A program made the position numbers and the translations under genes. The notes under the pieces are model-generated. The model did not search any database. It had not been told where the DNA came from and saw nothing but the letters and a program-made list of their open reading frames with translations. DNA of 64,000 nt from contig CM042691.1 in assembly GCA_023614405.1 (NCBI GenBank), positions 182,440,427 through 182,504,426 on the forward strand, read 5' to 3'. The stretch comes from Avena insularis (taxonomy: Eukaryota; Streptophyta; Magnoliopsida; Poales; Poaceae). This document shows positions 1 to 10,910 of the stretch, piece after piece (position 1 is the first letter of the stretch; each line of letters opens with the position of its first letter).

Positions 1-134
1 ATGTTGCTTGCAACACCTGTGTGGTGTTTCCTTCCTCCTATTGGTTCGATAACCTCATTTTCTTACTAAGGGAAAACTTGCTACTGTGCTACTTCACACC
101 TTGCTCTTGGGGTTCCCAACGAAGCACTCCTACA
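1..134 (+). repeat. 3' end of a degraded LTR (same family as 47667-49180)
   Basis: This stretch matches the end of the LTR remnant at 47667-49180: both carry the series tggttcgataacc, a gagggaaaactt-like block, ttgctcttgg and a caacga-like block, and both finish in ctaca or cctaca. In the other copy the LTR stops at 49180 with the same CA end, which supports placing the border here at 134. The rest of the element lies left of the window. The match was judged by eye and is only about three quarters identical, so the exact border is approximate. Confidence 0.6.
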
Positions 135-2034
135 TCCACTCAGTTCTGCATCAAACAGCAGGTCCTAATTTTGATGTTACACCTTTAGAGAGGAACAATC
201 CTGATGACAGCAATGAAACAAGAGAAGTTCCCATTGATCCTGTTGTTCCTCTTTCATTTCCAGTCTTGGAGGATACACCGTCGCAGTCAGTAGATGGCAC
301 TGAAGAGGTTACTCAGGAACACAATGTGCAGGCTCAACTTGATCGTTACAACGCAACCCAAGAAGCTACAAGTGCTAGGCACAGTGAGGCAGTTAAACAG
401 TATGTTAGAAAGAAGATTCCTAAAGGCGCTGCTGTTTCGCCTTCTATTCCTGTTGGTGCCGCTGCTCAGCCTAAACCCGTTTCTGTACCTGTTGGTTCAT
501 CGGGTTCTCCTGTTGTTGATCATGTTGAGGCTCAACCAATTCCTGGAACTGATTCCCCACCCGAAGAGTTATGTGAACCTCCATCTTCTTCACGTAAGCC
601 GAGGGTAGGTTTCCCTAAAAGGAATATTCGGTTTTTATTTCCAAATGTGGCTGGTGATGTTCGGCACAGACCGCGCTTGCCTTCCCATGATCCAAGCCGT
701 GTTCTTTCATCTAAAGTTGTTAAGAAAGCTACCCATTCAAGCGTGCTCGTTCTTCGGTTAGATATTTTGAAGCATCATCATCTAATGGTGATGATGACAT
801 TAAGGATTACACTGCTGCCTTTAAGGTTATTTTTGACTTCTCCTTTTATTTTTTGCAACTTTGATTTTTAAATCTATTTTTTGACTATGTGAACTATTTA
901 CTACATGGCAATCTGAACTGTTGTATTCTTTTACTATAGCGTACTGTCAATAAGAAGAAGGGGAGCATCATGTGATGAAGGTCTACCTCCTCTTGAGAAG
1001 ATAATCTCTACTTTTTTTATGAAACAACCTTTTTTCCTTTTTGTGTTTTCATTATCTGAACTAGTAGTGTATGCATATGTGAACCTTTGTCAATTTATGT
1101 TGTTCTGATTGATGTACGTTTTCTTTTTTTTACGAACATGCTTTATTTCATTCTATAATTTGTGTTAGCCCACAAAGTGAACCTTTATATTTATTCCCAG
1201 TGAACTGTAGTAAGATTTTTTTAGTGAACTTTCACAAATAGTTTCTGTTTTGTTCTTTTGTGTATGCATTTATCTACTGATAATTTGTTTTTAGCTGCGC
1301 ATTTCATTTTTGTGAACTGTATGATCACATGTTTTGAACCCTAATATTTTTGTGTATGTTTGGTTTATTTTGTTTTTGTGGGCACTAATTCTGGGTATGA
1401 ACCTGCTAACTTAAGTGAACTTTCCTTTTTTGTATCATAGCATGTGTGAACTTTAGTTAAATGTGGTGTGAACCTTGATTAAATCTTTTTGTTTTCTGTA
1501 CTTTTAGCACATCATTATTGGAATTTTGTTTTCTAGTTTTTTGGGTTCATTTTTTGTGAACTATTTTTAGTTGTGTTGTGAACCTTGATATCATTCTTTT
1601 TGTTTTACTTAGGATGTCACAAAAAATAAGAGGGGTAGACCTGCAAAACTCGGGAAGAAGGGTCCAAGTAAAGTTAGTAAAAAGGCGAAACTAAGTAAGG
1701 ATGGTAATGAAGATGATGACCGTTTCTTTTAGCAGACTGTCCGCTATTCGCCTGGTGAAGTTATTGAGGCAGTGAAGTGTCTCAAGGATTCTCACAAATT
1801 AAAGGTTATCCAAGCAGGTTTTGTCTGCGTGTATGATTGGGTTTTGGATGTCAATATTAGCTGGGCCCTCATGTGTGTCCTTCTTAGCCGAATTTATATG
1901 AAGACAATGAAGTTGGAATGTGGTCCTGGCATGGTTCTTCATGTCACCAAAGATTCAATTCATTACATTTTGGGGTTCCCAAATAAAGGTGAATATGTTC
2001 CTAGGCCATCAGATACCAGCCATGATGCTGCATT
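135..2034 (+). pseudogene. C48-peptidase gene, segment 1 (N-terminal exons, broken)
   Basis: Coding-like sequence runs from 135 to about 825 in one frame rich in Pro, Glu, Asp and Ser. Near 730 a one-base shift occurs: the reading frame that ends in a basic, acidic tail (PFKRARSS, then NGDDDIKDYTAAFK) is a different one from the upstream frame. A GT donor follows at 826. The next clear exon starts after a TTTACTTAG acceptor at 1613 with a lysine-rich tract (KNKRGRPAK), hits an in-frame TAG at 1730-1732, and continues with a folded-looking region (VRYSPGEVIEAVKCLKDS...) until the copia insertion. The N-terminus is missing. This type of protein is found in grass genomes as the cargo of DNA transposons carrying an Ulp1-like protease; that assignment rests on segment 3, where the protease itself lies. 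Confidence 0.6.
826..1612 (+). repeat. Intron filled with the dispersed motif GTGAAC
   Basis: This AT-rich intron lies between a GT donor at 826 and an AG acceptor at 1611-1612; a short coding-like piece around 940-975 may be a small exon. Eleven exact copies of GTGAAC were counted (for example 889, 1079, 1200), usually continued as CTT, CCT or CTG, plus near copies with CTGAAC or TTGAAC. A random sequence of this length would be expected to hold about 0.2 copies of a given hexamer. The copies are irregularly spaced, about 20 to 190 bp apart, so this is not a tandem repeat. Confidence 0.7.
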
Positions 2035-3867
2035 TGTAGGGGTTCATAGCATGGAAAACAAAAAATTCTACCGCATGCACACAAATAAGCCAAGATCTAT
2101 CTACTAGATTGTAGCAATGAGTCGATTAGAGTACTCACCCTAAAATATTCCAAAGTGGTTAACGGGAGTAGATTCTCGTTGGTGATGTAGTCGTACACTT
2201 GCAGATCTCAAGATCATGTAGATGATCCTTTCGGCGCTGCGTTTCGGCAGCGCTTCTGCAGTCGGTCACACGTTCGGTACTCGATGAAGACCTTCCTCTC
2301 CCTTGTTCCAGTAGGTAGCGGAGGTTGTAGTTCTCCCCTCGCGATTCCGGCAGCACGACGGCGTGGTGTCGGAACTAGAGGGAAAATCCTACAGGGCTTT
2401 GCCTAAGCCGGAGCAGGTTATGGTGGATCTAGGGTTTCCGGCGATCTAGGTTTAGAGGGCCGGAGAGGAGGAGGTGGAGTTGGCGGCGGCGGCAGCGCTG
2501 GGGGGGCGGGGGCGGCGCGACGGCTTGGTGGGGAGGGCTGGTTGTGTGGCCTTGGGGAACCCCCTCCCCTCTATTTATGAGAGGTAGGGAAGCTTGGGAG
2601 AGCGGAGTTTGAATCCTTCCCCAAATCCCTCTCCTAGTTGGCTTGTGGTGGAGGGAAATAAGGATACTTTCCTTCCTCCACTAGGATACATTGTCACAGT
2701 TTGACTTTCAATTTGGACTTTTATTACTTTCTTGCAAATGCAGAACCAAGTGACCTAGGACATGATTCAATCATTCCACTTATCCATGACAGATTCATGT
2801 ACCCTTCCCCTTCCGGTCCGGTGAACCTTCTAGACCCTTCTAGAACCTCTCCGATGAAAACATCGGAATCATTCCCGAACTCTAGAATTGGACTTTCCTT
2901 ATACGGATATTATTCTCCGGACCATTCTTGATCTCCTCGTGATATCCCGGATCCTATCCGAGACTCCGAACAACATTCGGTATCCCTACTTACATTCCAT
3001 ATCTACTAAACAACATCCAATCCTTAAGTGTGTCTCCCTATGGTTCGTGAATTACGCGGACATGACCGAGAGACTTCTCCAATCAATAACCAATAGAGGA
3101 ATCTGGAAATTCATATGGCTCCCACATATTTTTATGATTACTTTGCAATCGAATGAACCACGTACATACGATACCAATTTCCCTTTGTCTCGCTATAGTT
3201 TACTTATCCGAGGTTTGATCGTCGGTATCTCTACATACCTAGTTCAACCTTGTTACCGATAAGTACTCGTGATATGTGATCCCTTGTGAGCCAGTCACAT
3301 GCTTGCAAGATAATTTGATGCCATTCCACCGAGAGGGCCCCGAGTATATCTATACGTCATATGGATGGACAAATCGCACTCTTTATCCATGTGCCTCAAC
3401 ACATACTTTCCGAGCACTCAATGCAACCTTTATAGACACCCAATTATGTTGTGGTGTTTGATGTCATCAAAGCATCCTTCCAGTGATGGTGATTAGCATA
3501 ATCTCATGGTCGAAGGAATCAGGTTACTATGTATCAGAAAGCTTATAGGAAACAAACTATTGAAATGACTTGATCTTTATGCTAAGCTTATCTATAGGAG
3601 TATGTTGATCACAATATTCTCCTAATGATATGATCTTGTTGTTAATAAGATCTCTATGTTCATGATCGGGAAACCACGATCATCTATCAACCAACATGCC
3701 AATATTACAAAGAGGCTTTTACCAGGGACACTAATTTAGTTTACAAATCACACAAGTATTAATGTTTCCGGTTAATACTATTATAGCATGAATGTAAACA
3801 TTTATCATAAACACAAAGATTTAATAATAACCACTTTTATTATTGCTTCTAGGGCATATCTCCAATA
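2035..3867 (-). repeat. 3' LTR of copia element 1
   Basis: On the minus strand this is the downstream LTR. It is 1833 bp long against 1839 bp for its partner at 9072-10910, and they align throughout by eye, with a scatter of substitutions and small indels. Open frames within it, such as those around 2159-2356 and 2701-3262, are not conserved as frames in the partner LTR and are not genes. Confidence 0.93.
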
Positions 3868-3882
3868 GTCTCCCACTTGCAC
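3868..3882 (-). other. Polypurine tract of copia element 1
   Basis: On the minus strand this reads GTGCAAGTGGGAGAC and abuts the 3' LTR. The purine run AAGTGGGAGA primes plus-strand DNA synthesis in copia elements, and the same string sits beside the LTR of copia element 2 at 30677-30691. Confidence 0.85.
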
Positions 3883-4042
3883 GAGACTCAACTAATCTAG
3901 ATTACATGGTAATATACCGAACACCCATGGCAGTTTGGTGCTGGTCATGTTTTGCCCTCGAGATAGGTTTAGTCAACGAATCTGCCACATTCAGATCTGT
4001 GTGTACTTTGCAAATCTTTATGTCACCATCTTGGACATGCAT

Positions 4043-6541
4043 TCAAATAGCGTGAAAATGCAGGTTGATATGCTTCAGCTTCTTGAGTGACATTGGTTCT
4101 TGCGCATTGGCTATGGCGCCCATGTTATCACAATAGAAAGACATTGGGTCCAGCGCACTAGGAACCACACCAAGCTCTGTAATGAACTCCATCATCCATA
4201 CCGCTTCTCGTGAAGCCTCTGAAGCAGCTATGTATTCCGATTCAGTTGAAGATCTCGCCACAACTCTTTGCTTTGCACTCCTCCAGTTAAATGTTGCACC
4301 ATTCAAAGTAAATACGTATCCAGATTGAGATTTAGAATCATCCGGATCAGTGTTCCAACTAGCATCGGTGTACCATTAACAACGATTTGTTCATCAACTC
4401 CATAAGAAAGAACCATATCCTTAGTTCTTCTCAAGTACTTAAGGATGTTTTTGACCGCTGTCCAATGATCCACTCCTGGATCACTTTATATCTGCTAGTC
4501 AAACTAACAACATATGCAATGTCGGGTCTAGTACATAGCATGGCATACATGATAGATCCTATGGCTGAGGCATAGGGAGTCTTACTCATCCTTTCCCTAT
4601 CTTCTGCCGTAGCAGGACTTTGAGTTTTACTCAAGGTCGTATTGGGCAACCTGGGCAAGAACCCTTTCTTGCTATCTTCCATTCCAAACCTCTTTAGAAC
4701 TTTATCCAAATATGTACTCTATGACAATGATATTAGACGTCTTGAACTATCTCTATAAATCTTTATGGCTAATATGTAAGCTGCTTCGCCAAGATCTTTC
4801 ATTGAAAAACTATTATTCATATTATCCTTGACACTATTAAGAAGGTCTACATCATTCCCAATCAACAATATGTCATCCACATATAGTACTAGGAATGCTA
4901 CAGAGCTCCAACTCACTTTCTTGTAAATACAAGCTTCTCGATAAGTTTGTATAAAACCAAAACTTTTGATTACCTTATCAAAATGTTGATTCCAACTCCG
5001 GGATGCTTGCTTGAATCGATAAATGGACCGTTGAACTTTGCATACCTTGTTAGCATATTTAGGATCGACAAAACCTTTGGGTTGTACCATATACAACTCT
5101 TCATCAATGTCTCAATTGAGGAACGCCGTTTTGACATCCATCTGCCAGATCTCATAATCATAATATGCAGCGATTGCTAAAAAAATCCTCACAGAGTTTA
5201 GCTTCACTACCGGTGAGAAGTCTCATCGTAGTCAACTCCTTGAATTTGTCGAAACCCTTTTGCGACAAGTCGAGCTTTATAGACAGTAACATTACCATCA
5301 GCATATGTTTTCTTCTTGAAAATCCATTTGTTCTCGACAGCCTTCCGGCCATCCGGTAAGTCCACCAAATTCCATACTTGGTTTTCGTACATGGATCCAA
5401 TCTCGGATTTCATGGCTTCTTGCCATTTATTGGAATCTGGGCTCATCATAGCTTCCTCATATGTCGTAGGGTCATCGGTGTCGTCCACCAACATGACACT
5501 CATAACGGGATCATACCAATCAGGAGTAGTACGAGTTCTTGTTGACCTGAGAGGTTCCATAGTAACTTCAACCAAAGTTTCATGATCAACATCATTAGCT
5601 TCCTCTCTTATTGGTGTAGGCACCATAGGAACCACTTCCGGTGCTGTGCTACTCTCAAGTGCGAGAGAAGGTTCGACAACCTCGTCGAGTTCTACTTTCC
5701 TTCTAGTCACTTCTTTCGAGAGAAACTCCTTCTCTAGAAAGGATCCATTTTTAGCAACGAAGATTTTGCCTTCGGATCTATGATAGAAGGTATACCCAAT
5801 AGTTTCCTTCGGGTATCCTATGAAGATGCATTTTTCCTCTTTGGGTTCAAGCTTGTCAGGTTGTAACTTCTTTACATAAGCTTCGCAACCCCAATCTTTA
5901 AGGAACGACAATTTAGGTTTCTTCCCAAACCATAATTCATACGGTGTCATTTCAACGGATTTAGATGGTGCCCTATTTAAAGTGAATGCGGTTGTTTCTA
6001 ATGCATGACCCCAAAACGATAGTGGTAAATCTATAAGTGACATCATAGAACGAACCATATCTAAGAGAGTTCGATTACGACGTTCGGACACACCATTATG
6101 TTGTGGTGTTCCTGGCGGTGTCAATTGTGAAAGTATTCCGCATTTCTTCAAATGCTCGCCAAACTCGTAACTTAGATATTCACCTCCATGATCAGATCGT
6201 AGAAACTTAATCTTCTTGTTACGTTGATTCTCTACTTTACTTTGAAATTCCTTAAACTTCTCAAAGGTTTCGGATTTATGTTTCATGAAATAGATATACC
6301 CATATCTACTCAAGTCATCCGTGAAAGTAATAACATAAAGATAACCACCGCACGATGCTACACTCATTGGGCCACACACACCAGTATGTATGATTTCCAA
6401 TAAGTCCGTAGCTTGATCCATCATACCAGAAAATGGAGTCTTAGTCATTTTACCCATCAGACATGCTTCGCATCTTTCAAGTGATTCGAAATCAAGTGAT
6501 TCAAGAAGTCCATCGAAATTGAGTTTCTTTATACGCTTCAC
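4043..6541 (-). pseudogene. copia element 1 pol: integrase, reverse transcriptase, RNase H (decayed)
   Basis: The first frame (5207-6541) holds the pre-integrase Cys pair (CEAC, residues 24-27) and the integrase core. The second and third catalytic residues are present: Asp117 in RSDHGGEY and Glu153 in SERRNR, spaced 35 residues apart as in the family. The first catalytic Asp, normally in HTDVCGPM, is Gly54 (HTGVCGPM), so the enzyme should be inactive. Around 5207 the frame breaks inside the reverse transcriptase; the catalytic YVDD box is intact in a second frame (4719-5096, residues 72-75). RNase H continues in two more frames (4431-4709 and 4043-4306), with STESEYIAASEA and DNMGAIANAQ recognisable. 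At least three frame changes separate these pieces. Confidence 0.9.
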
Positions 6542-6565
6542 TCCAATGTGACCAATTTGACAGTG

Positions 6566-7878
6566 CTACGTATAGGTCGAGTTATCGCTTAATTTCAAAC
6601 GTTTAGCTTCAATGTTATTAATATGTGTATTACTAAAATCGAGATTCAATATGAATATACCATCTATCAAAGTTGCATGTGCATAAAACATATTACTCAT
6701 ATAAATCGAACAACCATTATTCTCGGACTTAAACAAGTAACCGTCTCGCAATAAACATGATCCGTATATAATTTTGATGCTCAACGCTGGCACCAAATAA
6801 CAATTATTTAAGTATAAAACTAATCCCAATGGTAGATGAAGAGGTAGCGTGCCGACCGCGATCACATCAACCTTTGATCCATTTCCAACGCGCATCACCA
6901 TCTTGTTCTTCGCTAGTTTCCGTCTATTCTGCAGCACCTGTTTCGAGTTACAAATATGAGCAACCAAACCAGTATCAAATACCCAGGCACTACTACGACT
7001 ACTAGTAAGATACACATAAATAACATGATTATCGGATATACCTTTCTTCTTGATGTTGCCGTTCTTCAAATCCGCCAAGTACTTATGGCAATTCCACTTC
7101 CAGTGACCTTCTCCCTTGCAGTAAAAGCACTCACTATCAGGATTAGGCCCAACCTTGGTCTTCTTCGCCGGCGCGGTAACTTTCTTATCGCCCTTCTTGA
7201 AGTTTCCCTTTTTCTTAGATTTGCCTTGCTTCTTGAATTTGGTGGTCTTATTTACCATCAACACTTGGTGCTCTTTCTTGATCTCCACTTCTGCATACTT
7301 TAACATGGAGAAGAGTTCGGGCAACGAGTTGTCCATTTTTTGCATATTGTAGTTCATCACAAAGTTCTTGTAACTTGGTGGTAGTGATTGGAGGACACGG
7401 TGAATCCCCAAAGCATTAGAAATCACTATACCCAAGTTTGGAGCTTACTTGCGTGCCCAGAAAGATTAAGCACGTGCTCACTGACGGAGCTGCCCTCTTC
7501 CATCTTGCAGTTAAAGAACTTTTCAGAAGCCCCATAACTCTCAACTACCGCGTGAGCCTCAAATATCATTTTGAGTTCACGGACAATATCATGTGGGTCA
7601 TGGTTCTCAAACCTTTTCTGAAGCTCTAATTCCAAACCATACAAGATAGCACACTAAACTGTGGAGTACTGATTCTTTCGAGTGAGGAAAACATTCTTCA
7701 CCTCATCGGTAGCATCACCTACAGGTGGGTCACCTAGCGGTGCATCCAGCACATAGGTCAAATTACCAGCATTGAGGATAATCCTCAAATTTTGGAGCCA
7801 TTCCGCGAAGTTGCTTCCATTGTTTTTCAACTTTTCTTTCTCTAGGAACGCATTAAAATTGATGGTACGGGACGCCAT
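6566..7878 (-). pseudogene. copia element 1 gag and protease (decayed)
   Basis: The likely gag start is the ATG at 7878-7876, giving MASRTINFNAF, as is usual for this group. The reading frame breaks near 7650 and again near 7430, so gag lies in three frames. The third (6566-7435) carries the nucleocapsid zinc knuckle C103-x2-C106-x4-H111-x4-C116 and, after a basic Lys-rich stretch, the aspartic protease motif DTG at residues 154-156 (AWVFDTG). Family members have DTGS here, while this copy has DTGL. Gag forms the particle and the protease processes Gag-Pol. Confidence 0.85.
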
Positions 7879-9057
7879 TGATCTACAACATATTTGCAAA
7901 AGTTTAGACTAAGTTTTTGACAAATTGAGTTCTAATTAATTGTTAAATTAATCTAGGTGAACTCCCACTCAAAACAATATCCCTCACATTGTTTTAGTGA
8001 TCACACGAACCAAATCAACCATATCAAAAACTGATCATCACGAGAGATGATGTAGCTTCAATGGCGAACAATCAACATGTTCATCATATCTACTATACGA
8101 CTCATGCTTTACCTTTCGTTGATCCGTGTTCCGAGACCATGTATGTACATGCTAGGCTCGTCAAGATCAAATCTTAGCTTCCGCATGAGCAAATCTGGCT
8201 TGCTCCCATTGTATACACTCACAGAATCTAACACACCCGATCATCACGTGGAGCTTCGAAACAACGAGCTTTAGCAATGGTGCCTACTAAGGATGAACAC
8301 TCTATAACTTGATATTTTTGTCAGAGGGATCATCTTATAATGCTACCATCACGAACTAAGCAATAAAAGATGCATAAAAGGATTAACATCACATGCAATT
8401 CATAACATGTGATATGATATGGCCTTTCTTCTTGTGCTTCCGATCTCCATCTTTAAGCACAAACATGATCTCCATCATCACCGGCGTGGCGTCAAGGTCA
8501 ATGGCACCACTCCATGGTTGTCGTCCACCAGCATCAACTATCACAACTTCTTTGAATAATAGACACGTGGGTCTTAACGAAATTAAAAGACAACCATAAG
8601 GCTCCTTCCGGTTTCCGACTTACAATAAGGATCATTGCATACATCATATATAATCGCAATCATGGCCATATCACATCATAGCACTCCCCTGCAAAACAAA
8701 GTTAGACGCCTCTAATTTTCTTTGCATATTTTACGTGGTTTGGGGCTTTCAATAAGTGTTGTTCTAACTTACGAACAAGAAACACAATGTTCATGCTTGA
8801 ACTATTAAGTGCCCGTTGTAAATTGAATCTATACTATGATGGGAGAGACAGACATCCGCAAAGCCACTTATGCAATACAAGTTCCATGTTAAGCGTGGAG
8901 CAAGTCTCATGAACGATGTCATGTAAGGTTAGCCCGGGCCGCTTCATCGGATCATACCGCAAGATGCAAAGTACACAAAAAGTTATTGATAATAAAAGCA
9001 CCACCGCCCACAATAACCATTGTGTTCTACTTGTGCAACAGATCTATATATAGACAC
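7879..9057 (-). other. Untranslated leader of copia element 1
   Basis: This is the region between primer site and gag start on the minus strand. It has no convincing coding frame and nothing in it was recognised beyond AT-rich leader sequence. Confidence 0.7.
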
Positions 9058-9071
9058 GGCTCTGATACCAC
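9058..9071 (-). other. Primer-binding site of copia element 1
   Basis: On the minus strand the sequence TGGTATCAGAGCC follows the 5' LTR end after one base. It is complementary to the 3' end of plant initiator methionine tRNA, the standard primer for minus-strand synthesis in copia elements. Confidence 0.9.
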
Positions 9072-10910
9072 TGTAGGGATTCGTAGCATGGAAAGAAAAA
9101 AAATTCTACCGCATGCACACAAACAAGCCAAGATCTATCTACTAGATTGTAGCAACGAGTCGATTAGAGTACTCACACTCAAAGATTACAAAGCGGTTAA
9201 CGAGAGCAGATTCTTGTGGGTGATGTAGTCGTACACTTGCCGATCTCAAGATCACGTAGATGATCCTTCCGGCGCTGCGTTCCGGCAGCGCTTCCGCAGT
9301 CAGTTACACGTTCGGTACTCAATGAAGACCTTCCTCTCCCTTGTTCCAGCAGGCAGCGAGGTTGTAGTTCTCCCCTCGCAATTCTGGCAGCACGACGGGA
9401 TGGTGTCGGAAGTAGAGGGAAAATCCTGCAGGGCTTCGCCTAAGCCGGAGCAGGTTATGGTGGATCTAGAGGACCGGAGATGAGGTGGAGATGGCGGCGG
9501 CGACGGCAGCGCTGGGGGGCGGCGGCAACACGACGGCTTTGTGGGGAGGGCTGGTTGTGTGTCCTTGGGGCACCCCTCCCATCTATTTATGAGAGGGAGG
9601 GCATCTTCAGAGAGGGGAGTTTGAATCGTTCCCCGACTCCCTCTCCTAGTTGGCTTGTGGTGGAGGGAAAGAAGGATTCTTTCCTTCCTCCACTAGGATA
9701 CATTGTCCCAGTTTGACTTTTGAAACTTGCCTTTTGAATTTCAATTTGGAGCTTTATTTCTTTCTTGCAAATCCCCAACAAGGTGACCTAGGACATTATT
9801 AAATCATTCCACTTATCCATTACATTCATGTACCCTTCCCCTTCCAGTTCGTTGAACCTTCTAGACCCTTCTAGAACCTCTCCGATGAAAACATCGGAAT
9901 CATTCCCGAACTTCGGAATTGGACTTCCTTATATGAATCTTATTCTCCGGACCATTCCGGATCTCCTCGTGATATCCTGGATCCCATCCGAGACTCCGAA
10001 CAACATTCGGTCTCCCTACTTACATTCCATATCTACTAAACAACATTGAATCCTTAAGTGTGTCTCCCTACAGTTTGTGAATTACGCGGACATGACCGAG
10101 ACACTTCTCCAATCAATAACCAATAGAGGAATCTGGAAATTCATATGGCTCCCACATATTTCTATGATTACTCTGCAATCGAATGAACCACTTACATACG
10201 ATACCAATTTCCCTTTGTCTCGTGATAGTTTACTTATCCGAGGTTTGATCGTCGGTATCTCTGCATACCTAGTTCAACCTCGTTACCGATAAGTACTCTT
10301 TTCTCATTCCCGTGATATGTGATCCCTTGTGAGCCAGTCACATTCTGGAAAGCTAATTGGATGACATTCCAGTGAGAGGGCCCAGAGTATATCTATCCGT
10401 CATATGGATGGACAAATCCCACTCTTGATCCATGTGCCTCAACACATACTTTCCAAACACTCAATGCCACCATTATAGCCACCCAGTTATGGTGTGGTGT
10501 TTGATGTCATCAAAGCATCCTGCCAGTGATGGTGATTAGCATGATCTCATGGTCGAAGTAATCAGGTTACTATGTATCAGAAAGCTTATAGCAAACAAAC
10601 TATTAAAATGACTTGATCTTTATGCTACACTTATCTATAGGAGTATGTCCATCACACCATTCTCCTAATGATATGATCTTGTTGTTAATAACATCTCTAT
10701 GTTCATGATCGGGAAACCACGATCATCTATCAACCAACAAGCCAGTATTATAAAGAGGCTTTTACCAGGGAAACTAATTTAGTTTACAAACCACACAAGT
10801 ATTAATGTTTCCGGTTAATACTATTATAGCATGAATGTAAACATTTATTATAAAAACAAAGATATAATAATAACCACTTTTATTATTGCCTCTAGGGCAT
10901 ATCTCCAACA
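9072..10910 (-). repeat. 5' LTR of copia element 1
   Basis: The upstream LTR on the minus strand runs from TGTTGGAGATATGCCC (at 10910) to CCCTACA (at 9072). It would hold promoter and polyadenylation signals. It is 1839 bp and pairs with 2035-3867. Confidence 0.93.

Larger units (their letters stand above)
2035..10910 (-). mobile_element. Complete Ty1/copia LTR retrotransposon (BARE/WIS/Angela type), inserted in the C48 gene
   Basis: Two LTRs of 1833 and 1839 bp begin TG and end CA in the usual way on the minus strand, except that the inner end of the 3' LTR reads TATTGG instead of TGTTGG. They flank a gag-protease-integrase-RT-RNase H order typical of Ty1/copia. A primer site complementary to initiator-Met tRNA lies beside the 5' LTR and a purine tract beside the 3' LTR. 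The target duplication is gcatt (2030-2034) and gcgtt (10911-10915), four of five matching. Removing the element plus one duplication rejoins the host exon in frame. All open frames are broken, so the copy is not autonomous. The LTR start, with ATATGCCCTAGAGGCAATAA, is the hallmark of the Angela/BARE/WIS group in Triticeae. Confidence 0.95.

Noticed and set aside
2159..3461. Open frames in both strands
   Set aside because: They lie in the 3' LTR of copia element 1 and are not kept in its partner LTR.
9058..9071. A tRNA gene
   Set aside because: Only the short complement of the tRNA 3' end is present, as expected for a primer site.
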